Positions 48,558-57,468 of a stretch of DNA of 64,000 nt are shown here, in pieces. Source of the stretch: Polynucleobacter alcilacus (GTDB lineage Bacteria; Pseudomonadota; Gammaproteobacteria; Burkholderiales; Burkholderiaceae); NCBI RefSeq assembly GCF_018881545.1, contig NZ_JACVQD010000001.1, positions 338,039 through 402,038 of the forward strand. Direction: 5' to 3'. Position numbers and translations under genes: made by a program. Within the stretch, counting starts at the first letter, position 1; every line of letters begins with the position of its first letter. Under the pieces are notes generated by a model. That model saw nothing but the letters and a program-made list of their open reading frames with translations. It searched no databases and was not told the DNA's origin.

Positions 48558-50288
48558 TTAAATTGGAGCCATACCTGGGTTATTGGCAACGCCTTTAATA
48601 ATTGGCTCGTTGAGCTTAACCGCTTTGACCACTTTGACATCGCGCAAATGGCGTTCCATCACATCCCAGATTGCTTCGCCGCCTGCATTTTTAGCCTCTT
48701 CGCTGACAGGTGCCCAGCCAGCGACCTTATAGATCTTATTGGCTTCAATTGCTTTGCCGTTTAAGCGCATATCCGAAATGCGTTTGCCCGCAGTCTGGAC
48801 AGGATCAATGGTGTACTGCATTCCACCAACACGCACCATATCACCGCCCTGCTGGTAATACGGGTCAGGATTAAATAGGTTATCAGCTACGTCCTCGAGA
48901 ATGGTTTTGATTGTCTCTCCACTCATATTCGTGACAGTGGTGTAGGGATAAGTAATCGCTGTTTGGTCTAAAAGGTTCTCACGGGTGATGGCTTGTCCTG
49001 GCAAAAGACTCGTACCCCAACGAAAGCCTGGTGAGAAAGCGATCTCCGCATTCTTTTGCGACATGAGGCCATCCAGAATAAGTTGATCAAAACTACCATT
49101 GAAATTACCACGGCGATACAACAGCCCTTCGGTTGTAGCTAGCTTCTCATTTAACTTTGTCTCGTAAGGGGCCCTGATCTTCGCAATGAGTTTGCTCATC
49201 GCTGGATCAGCAGGAATCATATTGGAAAAGATTGGGAAGAGTTTGTAGCGGAAATCCACCGGTTTGCCGCCCTTCACATCAAAATCCAATACGCCCAAGA
49301 ACTTGCTATTAGATCCAGCATTGGTAACCAACGTTACGCCGCCGGCATTCTTGACCTTCACCGGAATAGGCACGCCATCATGAGTATGGCCACCCAAGAT
49401 GGCATCTAAACCACGCACACGGGAAGCCATCTTCAAATCCACATCCATACCGTTATGCGATAAGAGCACAACGACTTTTGCCCCTTTTGATCTCACCTCA
49501 TCAATGGTCTTTTGCATATTCTCTTCCTGAATACCAAAGGTCCAATCCGGAGTGAAGTAACGCGGGTTAGCAATCGGCGTGTAGGGAAAGGCTTGACCAA
49601 TGATGGCCACTTGGATCCCGTTCTGAACTTTCATGACATAGGGGTTAAACACCATGTCACCAAAGTCAGCTGTCTTAATATTTTGCGCAATGAAGGAGAC
49701 CTTGCCCTTAAAATCGCCATTGACAATTTCCATAACGCGCTTTTCACCGAGCGTCATCTCCCAATGCGGTGTCATCACGTCTACACCTAGAGCCAGAGCG
49801 GCATCCACCATATCTTGGCCATTAGTCCAGAGAGCAGTGCCAGAACCCTGCCAAGTATCACCACCATCAAGTAATAAAGCTCCAGGGCGATTAGCCTTCA
49901 TTTGTTTGATCAGTGTTGCCATATGCGCAAAGCCACCCATCTTGCCGTAGTTTTGTGCGGCAGCAACATAATCTAAATAGGTAAAAGCATGGGCATCGCG
50001 AGAACCTGCAGCAATGCCATTCGCTTTCAGGAAATATTCCCCAACTAAGTGTGGAGTCTTGCCCTCTTGCGCACCAATACCGATGTTGACATTGGGCTCG
50101 CGGAAATAAATCGGGAGTAACTGAGCATGACAATCGGTGTAATGTAAGAAATGAACATTACCAAACTTTGGCAAGTCATAAAATTTTTGGGCAGTAGTTT
50201 GGGCATTCGCAAAATTGGATTGCAAACTCATCCCTCCTGCCGATGCAATAGCTAAGGCTTGCAAAAAATCACGACGACTTAAATACAT
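48558..50288 (-). CDS. soxB: Thiosulfohydrolase SoxB
   Basis: Dinuclear-manganese enzyme that releases sulfate from SoxYZ-bound thiosulfate in the periplasm. 576 residues. Tat signal SRRDFLQ (Arg5-Arg6) with cleavage after NFANA. 5'-nucleotidase-type metal motifs: HYTDCHAQL, LLDGGDTWQGS, LLSHNGMDVDL, and GGHTHDGVP. The length and metal sites are normal for the family. A strong hairpin stands between it and soxX, so its level may differ from that of the upstream sox genes. Confidence 0.96.
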   Translation of the reverse strand: MYLSRRDFLQALAIASAGGMSLQSNFANAQTTAQKFYDLPKFGNVHFLHYTDCHAQLLPIYFREPNVNIGIGAQEGKTPHLVGEYFLKANGIAAGSRDAHAFTYLDYVAAAQNYGKMGGFAHMATLIKQMKANRPGALLLDGGDTWQGSGTALWTNGQDMVDAALALGVDVMTPHWEMTLGEKRVMEIVNGDFKGKVSFIAQNIKTADFGDMVFNPYVMKVQNGIQVAIIGQAFPYTPIANPRYFTPDWTFGIQEENMQKTIDEVRSKGAKVVVLLSHNGMDVDLKMASRVRGLDAILGGHTHDGVPIPVKVKNAGGVTLVTNAGSNSKFLGVLDFDVKGGKPVDFRYKLFPIFSNMIPADPAMSKLIAKIRAPYETKLNEKLATTEGLLYRRGNFNGSFDQLILDGLMSQKNAEIAFSPGFRWGTSLLPGQAITRENLLDQTAITYPYTTVTNMSGETIKTILEDVADNLFNPDPYYQQGGDMVRVGGMQYTIDPVQTAGKRISDMRLNGKAIEANKIYKVAGWAPVSEEAKNAGGEAIWDVMERHLRDVKVVKAVKLNEPIIKGVANNPGMAPI

Positions 50289-50303
50289 AACATTCCCTTT
50301 GTA

Positions 50304-50327
50304 AAAACAGGCCTGTCGGCCTGTTTT
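50304..50327 (-). terminator. Hairpin with T-run between soxX and soxB (terminator or attenuator)
   Basis: Perfect 10-base stem (50304-50313 with 50318-50327) and a 4-base loop, starting just after the soxX stop on the minus strand and followed by TTTTT and the soxB ribosome-binding site AAAGGG. It looks like an intrinsic terminator inside the operon, so partial read-through or RNA-end protection is expected. Confidence 0.75.
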
Positions 50328-50333
50328 ATTTCT

Positions 50334-50972
50334 TTATTGATTGACTGGCGAATTTGGATCAAGAAGTAAAGCCATCACATCCTGAATCTGCTGCTCATTT
50401 AAGAGCTTGAAGTGGGCAAACCGCGGCATATTGCTACAAGCGTTATAGGCCTTGGAGTTATTGACGCGGTTCCAGGTATAGGTAAGCACCTCAGGTGAAT
50501 AGCCACGCAACTTACCGTAATTCCAGAGCGTCGGCCCAATCGTTCCATAAGAAATTTCTTTCTTATCGATCTGGTGACAGTTATAGCAACCGCCACCAAC
50601 GGGGGTGTCGGCTTTATCAGTCCAAGTGGCGCCGCGACCACTTTGTGCAATTGCCTCACCCTTCTTCCAATCACCGATATATTTACCATCGGAGGGCTGC
50701 TTGATCGAATCCATATTCACTTTTTGGATCGTCTCCCGCATGTTCTGACCCTGCTTACTACCAGCAAACACTGGGTCGGAGCAAAACTTTTGGGTTGCAT
50801 CTTGATCAATACGGTCTAGCCCAGCAATACCATCCGCCCTAAAACCATCCTTCATCATCTTATTGAACTTAGGGTTGTTTGCTTGCTGTGCGCTTGCAGA
50901 GCCTTGGATTGCAAATGCAGCTACTACAAAAATACTGAGGGCTAAGAGGGATTTCATATTATTCATGGTCAT
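50334..50972 (-). CDS. soxX: SoxX cytochrome c subunit
   Basis: Small haem subunit of the SoxAX thiosulfate-binding complex. 212 residues with a signal peptide (ends GSASA-QQ). The haem motif is CYNCH (129-133) and the distal ligand is Met182 in ACSNMPRF. An N-terminal stretch of about 90 residues precedes the haem domain, longer than the classical Paracoccus SoxX. It is 20 bases from soxA. Confidence 0.93.
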   Translation of the reverse strand: MTMNNMKSLLALSIFVVAAFAIQGSASAQQANNPKFNKMMKDGFRADGIAGLDRIDQDATQKFCSDPVFAGSKQGQNMRETIQKVNMDSIKQPSDGKYIGDWKKGEAIAQSGRGATWTDKADTPVGGGCYNCHQIDKKEISYGTIGPTLWNYGKLRGYSPEVLTYTWNRVNNSKAYNACSNMPRFAHFKLLNEQQIQDVMALLLDPNSPVNQ

Positions 50973-50991
50973 TTTCTCTGTCTCTTATCCA

Positions 50992-51804
50992 TTAACGCTT
51001 CAAACCAGGGGTTTCAACTATGCCGCCATTGGCGTTCTTTGCCATATACATCGATATCGCAACAGTTAAATCAGAGCCATAAATTGGGAATGGGAAGCGT
51101 TGCTGACGATAGCAGTCATTCAAACGCTGCTGCATTGTCCAGAACTGCCCACTTGAGACACGATAGGCAGGCCAGTAACCCCAACCCAAAGCAGCGCCCT
51201 TTTGGGTGGTGATATTCGGTAAGTCCTGCAAACGAATCCGCTTGCCATCTTCACCGTGGCAAGAAGCGCAGGAGAAATCCATTGGGCCACCCTGGAAAAA
51301 GAATGCGCGCTTACCTAGCTCATACATTTCTTTTTCTTTGGGATGATTGGTGCTGACTTTGATCTTGTCACCTTTAGATAAGGTCACTACGTAAGCCACA
51401 ATGGCTTCCATATCTTTCTTAGGACCCTTTTGAAATGGTGCATCGATCATCTCTTGTGGATCACGACCTTGCAGCTTTTGCATACAAGTCATCAAACGGG
51501 ACTCGAGGTCTTGAACCTGATTAGTATCTTTAAAGTAGCGTGGCAACTGTGCTGCCGCCCCTTTCACAACGCCAGGCCCTAAGCCTAAATCACACTTCTC
51601 TAGCGTAGCATTCTTAGGACCAGCAGCTTGCTGCCAAAGCACTTCACCGGCAGCCTCATATAGTTCTGAAGGATTTCCATCGGCAATCATCTCACGGTAC
51701 TTTGCAATATCATCTGTCGCATTTTGAGCATAGGATGAAGGTGAAATTGACATCAGGGTTACTAATAATCCTGAGGCTAAACCCAAGGTGAATTTACGCT
51801 GCAT
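50992..51804 (-). CDS. soxA: SoxA, thiosulfate-oxidising cytochrome c
   Basis: Catalytic subunit of SoxAX, which joins thiosulfate to the Cys of SoxY. 270 residues with signal peptide (ends SSYA-QN). This is the one-haem form: CASCH at 179-183, with the catalytic and axial Cys231 in NDCYRQQRFP. Cys71 and Cys107 stand where a lost N-terminal haem domain keeps a disulfide. Confidence 0.95.
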   Translation of the reverse strand: MQRKFTLGLASGLLVTLMSISPSSYAQNATDDIAKYREMIADGNPSELYEAAGEVLWQQAAGPKNATLEKCDLGLGPGVVKGAAAQLPRYFKDTNQVQDLESRLMTCMQKLQGRDPQEMIDAPFQKGPKKDMEAIVAYVVTLSKGDKIKVSTNHPKEKEMYELGKRAFFFQGGPMDFSCASCHGEDGKRIRLQDLPNITTQKGAALGWGYWPAYRVSSGQFWTMQQRLNDCYRQQRFPFPIYGSDLTVAISMYMAKNANGGIVETPGLKR

Positions 51805-51848
51805 TTGTTACCCTTTCAGAACCATTGAAGTGGTGAAGACGACCGGCA

Positions 51849-52157
51849 TTAAGAAGCAGTTGCTTCGTCAGAGCGCTTGTCACCCTTACTATCAACCCAG
51901 CTCACAACAATCTTGTCGCCCTTAGCGCCTTTGTACTTGAAGTTCAAGAATGGGTCCTTAGACACTGCTGGACCAAATTGACCATTCAAGACATCTTTAC
52001 CATTGGCTTTGACATTAATAGTGCTGATGAACCATGCAGGAATCACTTTGCCAGCAGCATCTTTACGCTGACCAGATTCCATATCGTGTTTCATCAAAAT
52101 CTTTACATCCACAATTCCACCGTTCTCAGCAGCTCTAACGCGCATTGGATCAGCCAT
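51849..52157 (-). CDS. soxZ: SoxZ, sulfur-carrier complex subunit
   Basis: 102-residue Ig-like partner of SoxY. It has no signal peptide and is exported piggy-back with SoxY. RVRAAENGGIVDVKILMKHDMESGQRKD, then PAWFISTINVKANGKDV and SKDPFLNFKYKGAKGDKI are typical. Lies directly after soxY, the standard order. Confidence 0.95.
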   Translation of the reverse strand: MADPMRVRAAENGGIVDVKILMKHDMESGQRKDAAGKVIPAWFISTINVKANGKDVLNGQFGPAVSKDPFLNFKYKGAKGDKIVVSWVDSKGDKRSDEATAS

Positions 52158-52212
52158 TTTTTCCTCTTGTAATCTATGAATTAGTTAATAGTATTTAATG
52201 AGCTTGAGGCGA

Positions 52213-52665
52213 TTAACCGCCGCAACCACCTAAAGTCACTTTCACTTCTTTAACCGCCATACTCCACTTGCCATCAGCTTTTACTAAGGCGTATACGTTA
52301 GAGGTTTGACCCATCTTGATACGCGTAGTCACAAATGGTTCAGTGCCAGCAGGAATAAAGAATTGGGCAGCCAAGGCACTGGGGTTTTTCTCGACCAAGA
52401 TTGCCAGTTGTTCTGCTTTGAGTGTGGTGGTAATTCCAACTGGAACTACCGCACCATTTTCTGCAATATCAGGCGCATTTAAAGTAACGGCACCTGATTT
52501 GTCTGGGCTACCTGCACCCAAGATTTTGAATACGTCGTCAAGACTCTTGCCTTCAAAAGCGGCTTTATTCCACTCTTGGGCTTGGGCTACGCTGATAAGA
52601 CCCGCAGAAGCCATCAAGCCGAATACGGCTGAGTATTTCAATACACTACGTCGCTGCTGATTCAT
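52213..52665 (-). CDS. soxY: SoxY, sulfur-carrier protein
   Basis: 150 residues. Tat signal (QQRRSVLK) and a C-terminal swinging arm ending GGCGG with Cys148, to which thiosulfate and sulfane sulfur are covalently bound during oxidation. The core continues KLGA-type Ig fold. A 90-base gap separates it from soxD; no clear promoter could be assigned there. Confidence 0.96.
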   Translation of the reverse strand: MNQQRRSVLKYSAVFGLMASAGLISVAQAQEWNKAAFEGKSLDDVFKILGAGSPDKSGAVTLNAPDIAENGAVVPVGITTTLKAEQLAILVEKNPSALAAQFFIPAGTEPFVTTRIKMGQTSNVYALVKADGKWSMAVKEVKVTLGGCGG

Positions 52666-52755
52666 AAAAACTCCCTTATTAATCTCATACTATGAATATT
52701 ATCTACCTTCCAATAAAACGTACTGATAATTTGCTGGTAATTTGTTATGAGGACC

Positions 52756-53847
52756 TTATTTGCCCCCTGAGAGAACCCAAACCACTAATGTCTTGCGATC
52801 TTCGTCGGATAACTGACTTTGTGGAGGCATCGGTATAGAGCCCCAGACGCCTGCCCCACCATTCTTTACCTTAGCCATTAATTGATCGACAGCGCCACCC
52901 TGCCCTTGGTACTTCGCAGAAATGTTAGTAATAGATGGACCGACCAATTTGGCATTCGGTGCATGGCATGCTCCGCAGTTCTCATTCTTAAACAATGCAG
53001 CGGGTCCTTTTGTACTGGCGGCATGGGTTTCTGCAGCATGGGCCAAACCCTCACCAGTCGATCCTGGAAGTTTCGCAATGGGTGGCTTAGTGGAATCGGA
53101 GCCGCGATAGGGTCCATACAGGCGATTTTGTTCTGCAATATTGCCATGGGCATTTCTAGCAAAATCCGGCAATGTAGATCCGATTTGAACAAACTTCACG
53201 CAATTGTTCATACAAGCCGGCGAGTTGATATCGGGCTTGCCGTTTACACTCCAAAAGCCATGATTTCGAATCATGCCATTCCGGTTAGGTATCTTCTTCT
53301 GCACCTCGGCGATATTGCTATTACTCAAGACATAGTCATCGGGAACGATTTCGCCCAAACTTAAAATGAAGGCAACGAGAGCATACGTTTCATCGGGCGT
53401 TAAGGATCTTGGAGCATTCCATGGCATTGCGCGATAAATGTAATCCCACAAGGTAGAAACCGTGGGGACCTTCATTAAAGTTGTCCGTTGTGGCTGCTTC
53501 CGATCCGCCAAAGAGGCAACTTTGCCAGTCTGAATATCATCAGTGGTAGTTCCACCAGCTATGGGTGTAAAGATTTCATTAGATTCGCCAAAGACCCCGT
53601 GACAACTAGCGCACTTGGCTTCCCAGATCACTTGACCCTGCTCTACCGAGCCAGATCCTTTTGGTAGTCCTTTAAAGTCTGGGCGCACATCAATATCCCA
53701 CGCAATTACCTCAGCTGGAGTAGCATTGCGGCCAATTCCAGGAAACTTGGCAGAACCTTGCATATTTTGAGCGTAAGCAAGCTGCGCAGAAAATACTGCT
53801 AAACCAAAGAGTGCTATACGAGCAAATGATTTATCCCACTTGTACAT
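52756..53847 (-). CDS. soxD: SoxD, dihaem cytochrome c of sulfur dehydrogenase
   Basis: Electron acceptor of the SoxCD sulfur dehydrogenase, which oxidises SoxY-bound sulfane sulfur. 363 residues with signal peptide (ends YA-QN). Two haem sites: CASCH (79-83) and CGACH (291-295). Met340 in IPMPPQ is a likely distal ligand. It overlaps the soxC stop by 17 bases, so the two subunits are translated together. Confidence 0.93.
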   Translation of the reverse strand: MYKWDKSFARIALFGLAVFSAQLAYAQNMQGSAKFPGIGRNATPAEVIAWDIDVRPDFKGLPKGSGSVEQGQVIWEAKCASCHGVFGESNEIFTPIAGGTTTDDIQTGKVASLADRKQPQRTTLMKVPTVSTLWDYIYRAMPWNAPRSLTPDETYALVAFILSLGEIVPDDYVLSNSNIAEVQKKIPNRNGMIRNHGFWSVNGKPDINSPACMNNCVKFVQIGSTLPDFARNAHGNIAEQNRLYGPYRGSDSTKPPIAKLPGSTGEGLAHAAETHAASTKGPAALFKNENCGACHAPNAKLVGPSITNISAKYQGQGGAVDQLMAKVKNGGAGVWGSIPMPPQSQLSDEDRKTLVVWVLSGGK

Positions 53848-55231
53848 TGCTCACCTCACCATTTGCATCTAACTTCCAAGACTGAATAGCATTGTTGTGA
53901 TAGATCGAGCGATTGCCTCGAACATCACGCAGCATCTTGATCGATGGTTGTACATAACCAGTGTCGTCAATGGCTCTAGATTGCAGAATTGCCGGCGAGC
54001 CATCCCATATCCAGTCAATATTGAAACGGGTAATGGACTTAGTCAGAATAGGAGTTTCTAAACGCGCAGTACGCCAGTTATTACCGCCATCAAATGACAC
54101 ATCAACCCGTTTAATCTTGCCACGACCGGACCATGCCATACCGCTCACGTTATAGAAGCCTTTATCGAGCAATTGCTGACCACCGGATGGGGTGGTAATG
54201 ACGGATTTACATTCTTGGATTGATGCGTATTGACGATGCATGCCATCGGGCATCAACTCAATGTAGTGAACTGCTTCGTCTTTTGCATTCCAGGGCATAT
54301 CCCCTACTTCTAGACGACGTAGCCATTTAACCCAGCTAACGCCTTGAACTCCTGGAACCACTAAGCGCAATGGGAAGCCATTCTCAGGTCGTAGCATCTC
54401 TCCATTCATACCCCAGGCAACGATAGTGTCATCCAGACAGCTATCTAAATTAATAGTGCGCGTCATACCCGAGCCATCGCCACCCTCAGCAAGCATGAAC
54501 TTGCCTTTTTTCAAATCAGCGCCGCACTCTTCCAACAGAACCTTGAGGGGTACGCCAGTAAATTCGCAGCAAGATAACATGCCATGGGTATATTGCACAG
54601 TTGGTACCGCAACGTTACCCCACTCCAAGCCGGTATTGGCACCACACTCAATAAAATGCGTACGCGAAACCGAAGGTAACCTCATTAAGTCATTCATCGT
54701 AAAGACACGGGCATTCTTCACCAAGCCATTGACCATCAAGCGATGTGTTTCAGGATTCAGGTTGTACCAACCCTGATGATGACGTTCAAAATGCAAACCA
54801 TTTGGCGTAATCGTTCCAAATAAGCCTTGCAGGGGTGTAAAGGCAACGGAGGCAGCAGATACACGAGTTAAGCCTGGCGATTCACGGCGAATGAGGTTGG
54901 CCTCATAAATCGATGGCACACCATACGGCATCGTTGCTACGTTCTTACCAAGGGTAGTCTGCCATTCTTGTTTTTCTAAGATCGCTGGATCACCCTCATC
55001 AGCTGCAAATGCCATTGGTGCTGCCAAGCCTGCAGCCGCAGTACCCAAAGCCGAAAAGAATCCTTTACGCAAAAAGCCACGACGGGTTTCATCAAGGCCA
55101 TTGGCGTTAATCTCAGTAATTAATTCTTGGGAAATAAAGTGCTCTGGCGCGTTAATGAGGCGAGCCCGATTAGCAGGCTTCTCTACTGCCGAGATATCCT
55201 TAGCACTCAATTCAATTTGCTTCTTAGTCAT
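53831..55231 (-). CDS. soxC: SoxC, molybdopterin sulfur (sulfite-oxidase-family) dehydrogenase
   Basis: Molybdenum subunit of SoxCD. 466 residues. The Mo ligand is Cys196 in HFIECGANTG, then HGMLSCCEFTGVPL and GVSWVKWLRRLEV follow, as in the sulfite oxidase family, plus a C-terminal dimerisation domain. The Tat twin-Arg (Arg50-Arg51 in ETRRGFLRKG) comes only after about 48 residues; the true start may be later. The first gene after the regulator, and neighbour to the molybdate transporter genes. Confidence 0.94.
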   Translation of the reverse strand: MTKKQIELSAKDISAVEKPANRARLINAPEHFISQELITEINANGLDETRRGFLRKGFFSALGTAAAGLAAPMAFAADEGDPAILEKQEWQTTLGKNVATMPYGVPSIYEANLIRRESPGLTRVSAASVAFTPLQGLFGTITPNGLHFERHHQGWYNLNPETHRLMVNGLVKNARVFTMNDLMRLPSVSRTHFIECGANTGLEWGNVAVPTVQYTHGMLSCCEFTGVPLKVLLEECGADLKKGKFMLAEGGDGSGMTRTINLDSCLDDTIVAWGMNGEMLRPENGFPLRLVVPGVQGVSWVKWLRRLEVGDMPWNAKDEAVHYIELMPDGMHRQYASIQECKSVITTPSGGQQLLDKGFYNVSGMAWSGRGKIKRVDVSFDGGNNWRTARLETPILTKSITRFNIDWIWDGSPAILQSRAIDDTGYVQPSIKMLRDVRGNRSIYHNNAIQSWKLDANGEVSNVQVG

Positions 55232-55265
55232 TTGATCTCTACTTAAAAATTCAATTCTGTAAAGC

Positions 55266-55613
55266 TTAATGAATACCTTCAGCTATCTTTGCACAGACTG
55301 TCTGACACATCTCTACGGTGGCGTTATCTGCAATTGAGTAATATACCGTGACACCCTCTTTACGTCGAAGTAAGATTCCGAACTTATGCAATGCCAATAG
55401 ATGCCTAGAGACATTGGCTTGACTCGTGCCACACATCTCCACCACTTCAGAAACAGATTTTTCTCCAGCGCACACCGCATACATGATCCGTAAACGGACT
55501 GGATCTGACAGTACATTGAAATAGGCTGCTACTTTAGAAAATACCTTCTCCATCTGTTTAGGAGATAAATTCTGAGTTGCTTTTTGAACTTTAGATTTCA
55601 TATGGTCTATCAA
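55266..55613 (-). CDS. soxR: ArsR/SmtB-family regulator of the sox genes (SoxR/SqrR/BigR-like)
   Basis: 115-residue winged-helix repressor. FNVLSDPVRLRIMYAVCAGEKSVSEV, CGTSQANVSRHLLALHKFGIL and the wing KEGVTVYYSI form the DNA-binding unit. Cysteines at 48, 61, 103 and 107 could react with persulfide, as the paired cysteines of SoxR/SqrR/BigR proteins do. No metal-binding His/Asp set is visible. It sits 34 bases ahead of soxC. A 20-base palindrome just ahead of its start is a natural operator candidate. ATG at 55601 (MKSKVQK) is an alternative start. Confidence 0.78.
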   Translation of the reverse strand: MIDHMKSKVQKATQNLSPKQMEKVFSKVAAYFNVLSDPVRLRIMYAVCAGEKSVSEVVEMCGTSQANVSRHLLALHKFGILLRRKEGVTVYYSIADNATVEMCQTVCAKIAEGIH

Positions 55614-55620
55614 TATGAAT

Positions 55621-55640
55621 ATATGCGTATAAACGTATAT
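55621..55640. promoter_or_regulatory. Candidate SoxR/ArsR operator: 20-base imperfect palindrome
   Basis: ATATGCGTATAAACGTATAT is palindromic at 16 of 20 positions. It is 7 bases upstream of the regulator's start and about 70 bases ahead of modB on the other strand. AT-rich dyads of this form are usual ArsR-family sites. Binding is inferred from position and symmetry. Confidence 0.55.
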
Positions 55641-55708
55641 TTGACCTAGATCAAAAGAGACTTGATATAGAGAAATACCCTGAGGACATCAGCAGATACA
55701 ATCCAATC

Positions 55709-56362
55709 ATGGATATGGATGCCATTCTTCTCTCGTTAAAGCTGGCTTTATGGACTCTCGTCCTCATACTGCCTTTTGGGGTCTGGGTTGCCCATTCACT
55801 CCAAAGAATGGGCAAAAGCAAGTCATGGATTGAGGCAAGCTTAGCTCTACCCCTTGTTCTGCCACCGACAGTTTTGGGTTACTACCTTTTGGTTGGGCTT
55901 GGCGGCAAGAGCTTTTTTGGCGTTCCACTGGTCTTTTCCTTTACAGGCATTTTGATTGCTTCGCTTATCGTCAACTTGCCATTTGCTATACAGCCAATCC
56001 AACGGGCTTTTGAAGCCATCAATCCAGAAATTATTGAGGCCGCTCAAGTAAGCGGTCTTTCTAATTGGCAAATCTTTCGCTTAATTGAATTGCCGTTAGC
56101 TTGGCGCGGCATCACTAGCGCAGCTGTGCTTACCTTTGCCCATACTCTTGGGGAATTCGGAGTAGTTCTCATGGTGGGCGGTGCAATCCCCGGCGAAACG
56201 AAAACGGTTTCTATTGCTATTTATGACAAGGTACAAAGTTTTGATGCCACCGGCGCAGGCGCACTCTCATTACTATTGCTAGCAATCTCCTTAGTAGCAA
56301 TTGCAGTCTCCTACGGAATCTTTGGGCAGAACCCCTCTCGTCAGAAGCGGTGGAGAGTCTGA
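55709..56362 (+). CDS. modB: Molybdate ABC transporter permease ModB
   Basis: Inner-membrane permease, 217 residues with about five helices. The EAA loop that docks on the ATPase is EAAQVSGLSNWQIFRLIELP, and GEFGVVLMVGGAIPGETKTVSIAIYD is the molybdate/sulfate permease signature. Divergent from the sox regulator. The periplasmic binding protein ModA is not encoded in the window. Overlaps modC by one base (TGATG). Confidence 0.9.
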   Translation: MDMDAILLSLKLALWTLVLILPFGVWVAHSLQRMGKSKSWIEASLALPLVLPPTVLGYYLLVGLGGKSFFGVPLVFSFTGILIASLIVNLPFAIQPIQRAFEAINPEIIEAAQVSGLSNWQIFRLIELPLAWRGITSAAVLTFAHTLGEFGVVLMVGGAIPGETKTVSIAIYDKVQSFDATGAGALSLLLLAISLVAIAVSYGIFGQNPSRQKRWRV

Positions 56363-57468
56363 TGCTAAAAGTAAATATCTCCCAGATATCCCCCAATCCC
56401 CTGCAAATCAATATTGAATGTGCCTCAGGAGAGCTCCATGCTCTGGTAGGCCCCTCTGGCAGTGGTAAGACATCCGTCTTACGGACGATTGCCGGTCTTA
56501 GTAATGCTAGCCTCGGAAAGATTGAGTGCGGCAATCAAACTTGGTTTGAGGCTAATGCTTTACAAGGTGTCATCAAATTACTTTCTCCAGCAGAACGTAC
56601 TTGTGGATTTTTATTCCAGCAATACGCCCTCTTTCCGCACCTCACAGCCCTTGAAAACGTCTGTATTCCATTACAGAATTCCGGCTTTGAACTAGCAAAG
56701 CGCAAAACGATTGCTTTGGATTGGTTGAGGCAGATGGGTATTGCTGATCTTGCGCAGCGCATGCCATACGAACTATCCGGAGGGCAACAGCAACGCGTCG
56801 CCTTAGCAAGAGCGCTGGCTAAAAAACCCAGTGCCTTATTACTCGATGAACCCTTTTCAGCCATCGATGCCCCTACCCGTCAAAGCCTGTACAAGATTCT
56901 GGCTGAGCTGCGTAAGGAATTAAATATTCCCATTTTGCTGGTTACCCACGATTTACGTGAAGCGGATTTATTAGCAGATCGCATCACGGTAATAGATCAA
57001 GGGCTTGGATTACAAACGGCAGCCCCCCAGGTACTATTTCAGAAACCCAGAAACTCCAGAGTTGCAGAGTTAGTGGGTATCGGCAATCTATTTGAGGGGG
57101 TGTTTTCCTCAGGTAAGCTCACTTGGAACCAGAGCAACCATACTTTTGATGTAGTTGATAAAGGCAAAATTCCACCTGGTACTCCAGTTGCCTGGGTTAT
57201 TCCCGCAGATGGCCTTAGCCTCCACAATGAGTCAAACGTAAACTCAATTGAGGCTTATGTAGAAAAGATCAGCACCCTAGGACAAATAGCTGTGATTCAG
57301 CTGCTAGTGAATAATGCTGCCCATACTATTACCTGGGAGGCCTCAGCCGCGGAAGTGAGACGGTTGGAATTAGAGCCCGGCAAAAATACCCATGTTGAAA
57401 TTGATGGCAGCAAGATTCATATCATGCCGCTGCGCTCCATCAATGACCCGCGTCGCTTTACTTCCTAG
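56362..57468 (+). CDS. modC: Molybdate ABC transporter ATPase ModC
   Basis: Cytoplasmic ATPase of the molybdate importer, 368 residues from the ATG overlapping the modB stop (GTG at 56350 is less likely; GGAGAG precedes the ATG). Walker A GPSGSGKT (30-37), signature LSGGQQQR, Walker B LLLDEPFSAID. A C-terminal TOBE domain (VEKISTLGQIAVIQLLV...) binds molybdate and can feed back on transport. It converges on the next gene, overlapping by 11 bases. Confidence 0.9.
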   Translation: MLKVNISQISPNPLQINIECASGELHALVGPSGSGKTSVLRTIAGLSNASLGKIECGNQTWFEANALQGVIKLLSPAERTCGFLFQQYALFPHLTALENVCIPLQNSGFELAKRKTIALDWLRQMGIADLAQRMPYELSGGQQQRVALARALAKKPSALLLDEPFSAIDAPTRQSLYKILAELRKELNIPILLVTHDLREADLLADRITVIDQGLGLQTAAPQVLFQKPRNSRVAELVGIGNLFEGVFSSGKLTWNQSNHTFDVVDKGKIPPGTPVAWVIPADGLSLHNESNVNSIEAYVEKISTLGQIAVIQLLVNNAAHTITWEASAAEVRRLELEPGKNTHVEIDGSKIHIMPLRSINDPRRFTS

